Shown: positions 41,647 to 46,567 of the stretch, one piece after another
How positions within the stretch are numbered: the stretch's first letter is position 1
Layout: the number at the start of each line of letters is the position of its first letter
Source: Marinilactibacillus sp042660675
GTDB lineage: Bacteria > Bacillota > Bacilli > Lactobacillales > Carnobacteriaceae_A
Direction of reading: 5' to 3'
DNA: 46,567 nt
Assembly (NCBI RefSeq): GCF_042660675.1
Contig: NZ_JBHSUL010000007.1
Location: forward strand, 1 to 46,567
Notes under the pieces: model-generated
Database searches by the model: none
The model's input: the letters and a program-made list of their open reading frames with translations, nothing else
Told to the model about the DNA's origin: nothing
Position numbers and translations under genes: made by a program

Positions 41647-43758
41647 ATGAAGAAAGGATTTTTCAATAGCGGTCTCTTCTACATCATTGTATTTTTTGGA
41701 ATCATCGGATTAGTTAGCTACTTCACGAGCGGTTCGGGTGAAACCTCACAAGGATATAGTTCAACAGAGTTTGTTCAACTCCTTGAAGATGATAAAGTAG
41801 AAGAATTTACGATTCAACCAACTGGAGGCATCTATGAAATCACGGGTACATTCCGTGAAGGAGAAGAAGTCCAAGTTGAAAACGAGACAGGCGTATCCCT
41901 TTTTGGGAATGTAGAGCAAGAAACAAGAAACTTTTCATCAGCAATTCTACAAAATGATTCTGCTGTACAAAATGTTCAAGCTTTAGCGAATCAAAACAAT
42001 GTAGAAGTCCAACCAATCGAAGAGCCTTCGGTTAGTATCTGGGCAAGTCTTCTAATCTCAGTATTACCTCTATTATTACTGGTCGGGTTCCTTTACTTTA
42101 TGATGAATCAGGCTGGTCAAGGTGGAGGCGGAGCAGGTGGCGGACGTGGCGTAATGAATTTCGGTAAGTCCAAAGCCAAAGAAAACGATGCTAAAACCAG
42201 TAAAGTTCGATTCTCGGATGTTGCGGGTGCGGATGAAGAAAAAGAAGAACTTGTAGAAATTGTTGAATTTCTTAAAGATCCTCGAAGATTCTCAAATCTT
42301 GGTGCTAGAATCCCAGCAGGAGTTCTGCTTGAAGGACCTCCAGGAACAGGTAAAACATTACTTGCAAAAGCTGTTGCCGGTGAAGCAGGCGTACCTTTCT
42401 TCTCAATCTCAGGTTCTGAGTTTGTAGAAATGTTCGTTGGTGTTGGGGCAAGTCGCGTAAGAGACTTGTTTGAGAATGCAAAGAAAAATGCACCAGCAAT
42501 TATCTTTATTGATGAGATCGATGCAGTTGGTCGTCAGCGTGGAGCTGGAATGGGTGGAGGTCACGATGAGCGTGAACAAACCTTGAACCAGTTACTTGTT
42601 GAGATGGATGGTTTTACGGGTAATGAAGGCATCATCGTTGTAGCGGCTACAAACCGTCAAGATGTACTAGACCCTGCTTTGCTTCGTCCAGGTCGTTTTG
42701 ACCGTCGTATTTTAGTTGGACGCCCTGATGTAAAAGGACGTGAAGCGATTCTTAAAGTCCACTCTAAGAACAAACCAATAGGATCAAGTGTTGACTTGAA
42801 ACAAATTGCTAAGCAAACTCCAGGTTTTGCTGGAGCAGACTTAGAGAACTTAATGAATGAAGCAGCGCTAATTGCTGCTAGACGTGATAGCAAAACAATC
42901 GAAGCTTTAGATGTAGACGAAGCACATGACCGAGTCATTGCTGGACCTGCTAAAAAAGATCGAGTGATCTCTAAAGTTGAACGTAGCATGGTAGCTTATC
43001 ATGAAGCAGGACACACGATCGTCGGATTAGTCTTGAGTGATGCACGTATTGTCCATAAAGTAACAATTGTACCACGTGGGCGTGCAGGTGGATATGCCAT
43101 CATGCTTCCAAGAGAAGACCGCTTCTTGATGACCAAAAAAGAAATGTTCGAACAAATTGTTGGACTTCTTGGTGGTCGAGTTGCAGAAGAAATGGTATTT
43201 GACTCTCAATCGAGTGGCGCTTCAAATGATTTCCAACAAGCAACTCAACTTGCTCGTAGTATGGTAACAGAATACGGTATGAGTGATTTACTTGGACCGG
43301 TACAATATGAAGGTAACAGTCAAGTATTCCTTGGAAGAGATTATTCTCAATCTAAAGCTTACTCTGAACAATTTGCTTACCAAATTGATCAAGAAGTTTT
43401 AAGAATTCTGAACGAAGCGCATGACGAAGCAAGAAAAATTCTTGAAGAGCATAAAACTTCACATGAATTGATTGCTCAAAAACTTCTTGAAGTTGAAACA
43501 TTGGATGAAAAAGAAATCAAGAGCTTATTCGATAATGGCGAAATGCCAACTGAACGTAGCGAAAATCCAGTAGAATTCCCTCGTGAGAGTGAAGAAGCTG
43601 AAAGAGATCCTAAAGAGGAACCGATTGGAACTTCATTTGAAGAGGCTAAAAGACTTCGCGAAGAACGCGAAAAAGAACGTGAAAAAGAATTTGAACAAAA
43701 ACAAGAATACACTGAGTCAGACTCTGAAGATACCTCAGAAAAAGACAAAGATAATTAA
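41647..43758 (+). CDS. ftsH: ATP-dependent membrane zinc metalloprotease FtsH
   Basis: 703 aa. It degrades misassembled membrane proteins and short-lived regulators. Order: N-terminal membrane helix (residues ~6-25), extracytoplasmic domain, second helix (~135-153), Gly-rich linker, AAA+ module with Walker A GPPGTGKT (230-237), 'FIDEIDAVGRQRG' and 'ATNRQDVLDPALLRPGRFDRR', then the protease domain with zinc motif HEAGH (452-456), and an acidic, Glu/Lys-rich tail of about 80 residues that is longer than in many relatives. ATG 41647 has GGAGG five bases upstream; ATG 41635 overlaps it. Single-gene unit with its own terminator. Confidence 0.97.
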   Translation: MKKGFFNSGLFYIIVFFGIIGLVSYFTSGSGETSQGYSSTEFVQLLEDDKVEEFTIQPTGGIYEITGTFREGEEVQVENETGVSLFGNVEQETRNFSSAILQNDSAVQNVQALANQNNVEVQPIEEPSVSIWASLLISVLPLLLLVGFLYFMMNQAGQGGGGAGGGRGVMNFGKSKAKENDAKTSKVRFSDVAGADEEKEELVEIVEFLKDPRRFSNLGARIPAGVLLEGPPGTGKTLLAKAVAGEAGVPFFSISGSEFVEMFVGVGASRVRDLFENAKKNAPAIIFIDEIDAVGRQRGAGMGGGHDEREQTLNQLLVEMDGFTGNEGIIVVAATNRQDVLDPALLRPGRFDRRILVGRPDVKGREAILKVHSKNKPIGSSVDLKQIAKQTPGFAGADLENLMNEAALIAARRDSKTIEALDVDEAHDRVIAGPAKKDRVISKVERSMVAYHEAGHTIVGLVLSDARIVHKVTIVPRGRAGGYAIMLPREDRFLMTKKEMFEQIVGLLGGRVAEEMVFDSQSSGASNDFQQATQLARSMVTEYGMSDLLGPVQYEGNSQVFLGRDYSQSKAYSEQFAYQIDQEVLRILNEAHDEARKILEEHKTSHELIAQKLLEVETLDEKEIKSLFDNGEMPTERSENPVEFPRESEEAERDPKEEPIGTSFEEAKRLREEREKEREKEFEQKQEYTESDSEDTSEKDKDN

Positions 43759-43773
43759 ATCAATGAACTAGTT

Positions 43774-43813
43774 AAGAAGAGGAGGTGATATTTTAACCCT
43801 CCTCTTCTTTCCT
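43774..43813 (+). terminator. Terminator after ftsH
   Basis: A 12-bp perfect stem (AAGAAGAGGAGG / CCTCCTCTTCTT, loop of 12) is followed by a short T-rich tract. Confidence 0.75.
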
Positions 43814-43867
43814 TGTATAATTAAGTATCTGAAAAGTATAATGAACCCATATTAAGGAGAGAATAGA

Positions 43868-44752
43868 TTGAACGATAAATTAATCAAAGCACTAGCGTAT
43901 GAAAATGAAATCAGAATATATGTAATTGATGCAACAGAAATGGTAGCTGAAGCACAAAAAAGACATGATACATGGGCAACGGCTACGGCAGCTTTAGGAA
44001 GAGCAATGATTGGAACAACTCTTTTGGGTGCAACCCTTAAAGGGAATGACAAAATCACGGTTAGAATCGAAGGAGACGGACCGGTCGGATACATTTTAGT
44101 AGACAGCAATGGTAAAGGACAAACTAAAGGATATATTCATAATCCTCAAGTGAATTTACCGTTGAATGAAAAAGGTAAATTGGATGTTAGAGGTGCTGTT
44201 GGTACAGAAGGAATGTTAACAGTGAGTAAAGACCTTGGAATGAAAAAACCATTTGTCGGTCAAGTACCCATAATCAGTGGAGAGCTTGGGGAAGATTTCA
44301 CTTATTACATGGCCAATTCAGAACAGGTGCCTTCCGCTGTTGGCGTATCCGTACTTGTAAATCCTGATGAGACTGTAAAAGCAGCAGGTGGCTTTATGAT
44401 CCAAGTATTGCCAGGAGCTAAAGAAGAAACAATAGCAAAAATTGAATCGATTATCGAAACCTTACCATTAGTTTCAACGTTAATGGAAAACGGAGAAACG
44501 CCAGAAGAAATACTTGGTAGACTAGTAGAAAACAAAGATTATAACATTCTAGAAACAACTGGAGTGGAGTTTGAATGTGACTGTTCAAAAGAACGCTTTG
44601 CGGATGCAATCATTTCTCTAGGAGTAGACGAAATTCAAAGTATGATCGACGAAGATCATGGTGCAGAAGCCGTATGCCACTTTTGTAGAACAAAATACCA
44701 ATACACTGAAAGTGATTTAGAAGAATTGAAAGTAGAAGCAGCAAATCAGTAA
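43868..44752 (+). CDS. hslO: Redox-regulated chaperone Hsp33
   Basis: 294 aa, cytoplasmic. Hsp33 becomes an active holdase when oxidation releases its zinc. The four zinc cysteines are present: Cys237 and Cys239 (CDC), Cys270 and Cys273 (CHFC). The N-terminal substrate-binding domain has 'HDTWATATAALGRAMIGTTLLGATLKGND' and 'RIEGDGPVGYILVDSNGKG'. Start is TTG 43868, with AAGGAG nine bases upstream. It follows ftsH as in Bacillus. The coaX and cysK genes that flank it in Bacillus are missing. Confidence 0.95.
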   Translation: MNDKLIKALAYENEIRIYVIDATEMVAEAQKRHDTWATATAALGRAMIGTTLLGATLKGNDKITVRIEGDGPVGYILVDSNGKGQTKGYIHNPQVNLPLNEKGKLDVRGAVGTEGMLTVSKDLGMKKPFVGQVPIISGELGEDFTYYMANSEQVPSAVGVSVLVNPDETVKAAGGFMIQVLPGAKEETIAKIESIIETLPLVSTLMENGETPEEILGRLVENKDYNILETTGVEFECDCSKERFADAIISLGVDEIQSMIDEDHGAEAVCHFCRTKYQYTESDLEELKVEAANQ

Positions 44753-44956
44753 GTTAAATAAATGAATGGTCAAAGACGCATTTTGAACCTTTCAGAAGGT
44801 GAAAAGATGTGTTACTATAGTGCAGAATGTAACTCATTCAATGAATTTGAGATTTGTATGAGTTAAACAATAGTAATAAAAAGTAGGCATCAAAGATACC
44901 TTTTAAAAAGCCGTGTTTAAAATAAAAAAGGTAAAAGATAGGGAGCGAAGAAACGA
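44753..44956. other. Intergenic region before lysS
   Basis: About 200 bases. I saw no terminator for hslO and no clear promoter. An interrupted repeat TAGGCATC-AAA-GATACCT near 44884-44902 is the only structure. In many Lactobacillales dusB lies here; it is absent. Confidence 0.4.
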
Positions 44957-46459
44957 ATGACTCAAGAGCCGTCTAATCAAGAAACATTGAATGACCAATT
45001 AATGGTGCGGAGAGAGAAGATGAACGAATTACGCGAACGTGGAATTGATCCTTTTGGAGGAAGATTTGAAAGAACTCATTTTTCTTCAGAATTACATGAA
45101 GCTTTTGAAGATAAATCCAAAGAAGAGTTATCTGAAGAGGAACACTCTGTTACGATTGCTGGTCGTATGATGACTAAACGTGGTAAAGGAAAAGCTGGGT
45201 TTGCTAATTTAAAAGATAAAAAGGGTATAATTCAAATTTATGTACGTAAAGATGCAGTAGGCGATGAAGAATATGAGAGCTTTACAGCAGCCGATTTAGG
45301 TGACTTTTTAGGTATTGAAGGTACTATCATGAAGACGAATACAGGAGAAGTCACTGTAAGAGCTAAAAAGCTGACATATCTTTCAAAAGCACTACGTCCT
45401 CTACCTGACAAATACCATGGACTGACCAATGTGGAACAAAAATATCGTCAAAGATATCTTGACCTGATTGCAAATGAGCATTCGTTTGATCGATTCACTA
45501 AACGTAGTCAAATTATTCAGGAAATCAGAAATTATCTGAATGGAAAAGATTATCTTGAAGTTGAAACACCACTCCTACACAATCTGGCAGGGGGCGCAGC
45601 AGCTCGTCCTTTCATCACTCATCACAATGCATTGGATATGGAACTCTATCTACGAATTGCCATTGAACTGCACTTAAAACGTTTGATTGTTGGAGGAATG
45701 GAGAAAGTTTACGAAATTGGTAGAGTTTTCCGTAATGAAGGAATTGATACAACGCACAATCCGGAATTCACGATGTTGGAGCTTTATACAGCTTATCATG
45801 ATGTATCAGACGTTATGAACTTAACCGAAGATATGATTAAGTCTGTAGCAAAAAAGGTTATTGGCTCAGATACATTGACATATGGAGAAGAAACAATCGA
45901 CTTAGGTTCTTCGTGGGCTCGCAGACACATGGTAGACCTAATCAAAGAACAAACAGGTATTGATTTCTGGCAAGACATGTCAAACAATGAAGCGCGTCAA
46001 CTTGCAAAAGAACATAATGTTGCAGTAGACGACTATGCTACATTTGGCCATGTAGTGAACGAATTCTTCGAAACTTTTGTAGAAGAAACGCTGATCCAAC
46101 CAACTTTTGTGTATGGACACCCGCTTGAAATATCACCCTTAGCGAAGAAAAATGATCAAGATCCAAGATTTACTGATCGTTTTGAACTGTTTATAGCTCG
46201 TCACGAATATGCAAATGCATTCAGTGAATTGAATGATCCTATTGATCAAAGAGAACGATTTGAAGCGCAAATGAAAGAAAAAGATCAAGGTAATGATGAA
46301 GCTCATGAAATAGATGAAGACTTTATTGAATCTCTGGAATATGGTATGCCGCCAACAGGGGGATTAGGAATTGGAATTGACCGTTTAGTTATGCTTTTAA
46401 CAGATGCGAATACGATCAGAGATGTTCTCCTGTTTCCTACTATGAAAAATCAAGATTAA
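44957..46459 (+). CDS. lysS: Lysyl-tRNA synthetase, class II
   Basis: 500 aa, cytoplasmic. It charges tRNA-Lys. N-terminal OB-fold anticodon-binding domain (about 55-165, 'VTIAGRMMTKRGKGKAGFANLKD'), then the class II catalytic core: motif 1 near 'FTKRSQIIQEIRNYLNGKDYLEVETP', motif 2 'IGRVFRNEGIDTTHNPEFTMLE' and motif 3 'GGLGIGIDRLVMLL' near the C-terminus. A GGGAG site lies about 11 bases before the ATG. A strong terminator follows, so it is the last gene of the region. Confidence 0.97.
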   Translation: MTQEPSNQETLNDQLMVRREKMNELRERGIDPFGGRFERTHFSSELHEAFEDKSKEELSEEEHSVTIAGRMMTKRGKGKAGFANLKDKKGIIQIYVRKDAVGDEEYESFTAADLGDFLGIEGTIMKTNTGEVTVRAKKLTYLSKALRPLPDKYHGLTNVEQKYRQRYLDLIANEHSFDRFTKRSQIIQEIRNYLNGKDYLEVETPLLHNLAGGAAARPFITHHNALDMELYLRIAIELHLKRLIVGGMEKVYEIGRVFRNEGIDTTHNPEFTMLELYTAYHDVSDVMNLTEDMIKSVAKKVIGSDTLTYGEETIDLGSSWARRHMVDLIKEQTGIDFWQDMSNNEARQLAKEHNVAVDDYATFGHVVNEFFETFVEETLIQPTFVYGHPLEISPLAKKNDQDPRFTDRFELFIARHEYANAFSELNDPIDQRERFEAQMKEKDQGNDEAHEIDEDFIESLEYGMPPTGGLGIGIDRLVMLLTDANTIRDVLLFPTMKNQD

Positions 46460-46505
46460 AATAATGGCTCTGTGTCAAATAGTGTTGGTAACATTAGTTA
46501 CCCTT

Positions 46506-46547
46506 AAGAAGATTTATCGATTTCATTCGATAAGTCTTCTTTTTTTG
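46506..46547 (+). terminator. Terminator after lysS
   Basis: A 15-bp stem with one G-U pair (AAGAAGATTTATCGA / TCGATAAGTCTTCTT, loop TTTCAT) is followed by TTTTT. Confidence 0.92.
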
Positions 46548-46567
46548 GGCTTCATTTTTAGTGAGAG

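Noticed and set aside
1..46567. tRNA, rRNA, CRISPR array, insertion sequence or prophage
   Set aside because: Scanning by eye showed no such pattern; all long open frames match chromosomal genes. A computed search could still find a small RNA.

Overview
The window looks like a chromosomal segment of a low-GC Gram-positive bacterium of the order Lactobacillales. Gene content and protein style suggest a Carnobacteriaceae-type lineage, but this is inference, since there is no rRNA gene to fix it. The evidence is the AT-rich sequence, strong GGAGG ribosome binding sites, frequent TTG/GTG starts, extended -10 promoters, and the glmU-prs ... pth-mfd-murJ-like-mazG-rqcP-divIC-yabR-tilS-hpt-ftsH-hslO-lysS order that Firmicutes share.

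Layout. (1) 46-3596: a general-stress-protein-like gene on the minus strand, then glmU and prs. (2) 3637-10056: a compact cluster for flavin-based extracellular electron transfer (EET). It holds an eetA-like NusG-II membrane protein, a demethylmenaquinone prenyltransferase (dmkA), an ApbE flavin transferase (fmnB), a small FMN-binding lipoprotein (pplA-like), a membrane-extended type II NADH dehydrogenase (ndh2) and a polyprenyl diphosphate synthase (dmkB). eetB and an FMN exporter are not in the window. (3) 10122-20099: metabolic and accessory genes: L-lactate dehydrogenase, an S9 peptidase, aspartate 4-decarboxylase, a PTS EIIC gene broken by a single amber codon, a uridine-kinase-like gene, and a MATE exporter divergent from its MerR regulator. 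(4) 20118-27696: glmS with NagR-like operators, and the mannitol genes mtlA, mtlR, mtlF and mtlD with a clear MtlR-type operator. (5) 27912-29020: two small genes of unknown function, an acidic lipoprotein and a membrane zinc-ribbon protein. (6) 29194-39796: the conserved housekeeping block pth to hpt. (7) 39845-46547: a YuiF-type transporter on the minus strand, then ftsH, hslO and lysS.

How the genes work together. In the EET cluster, Ndh2 would pass electrons from NADH to a demethylmenaquinone pool whose side chain and attachment come from DmkB and DmkA. Electrons would then move to a surface flavoprotein (PplA-like) that FmnB loads with FMN. ndh2 and pplA are transcribed divergently from two matching promoters (TAGACA-N17-TATAAT and TAGACA-N17-TATACT) among three copies of ATTCACAAAT, which suggests shared redox control. 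The organism otherwise ferments (ldh, PTS sugars), so this fits an accessory NADH-disposal route. About 26 kb of these genes sit between prs and pth, which are close neighbours in Bacillus. I did not see rRNA or tRNA genes, insertion sequences, phage genes or a CRISPR array.
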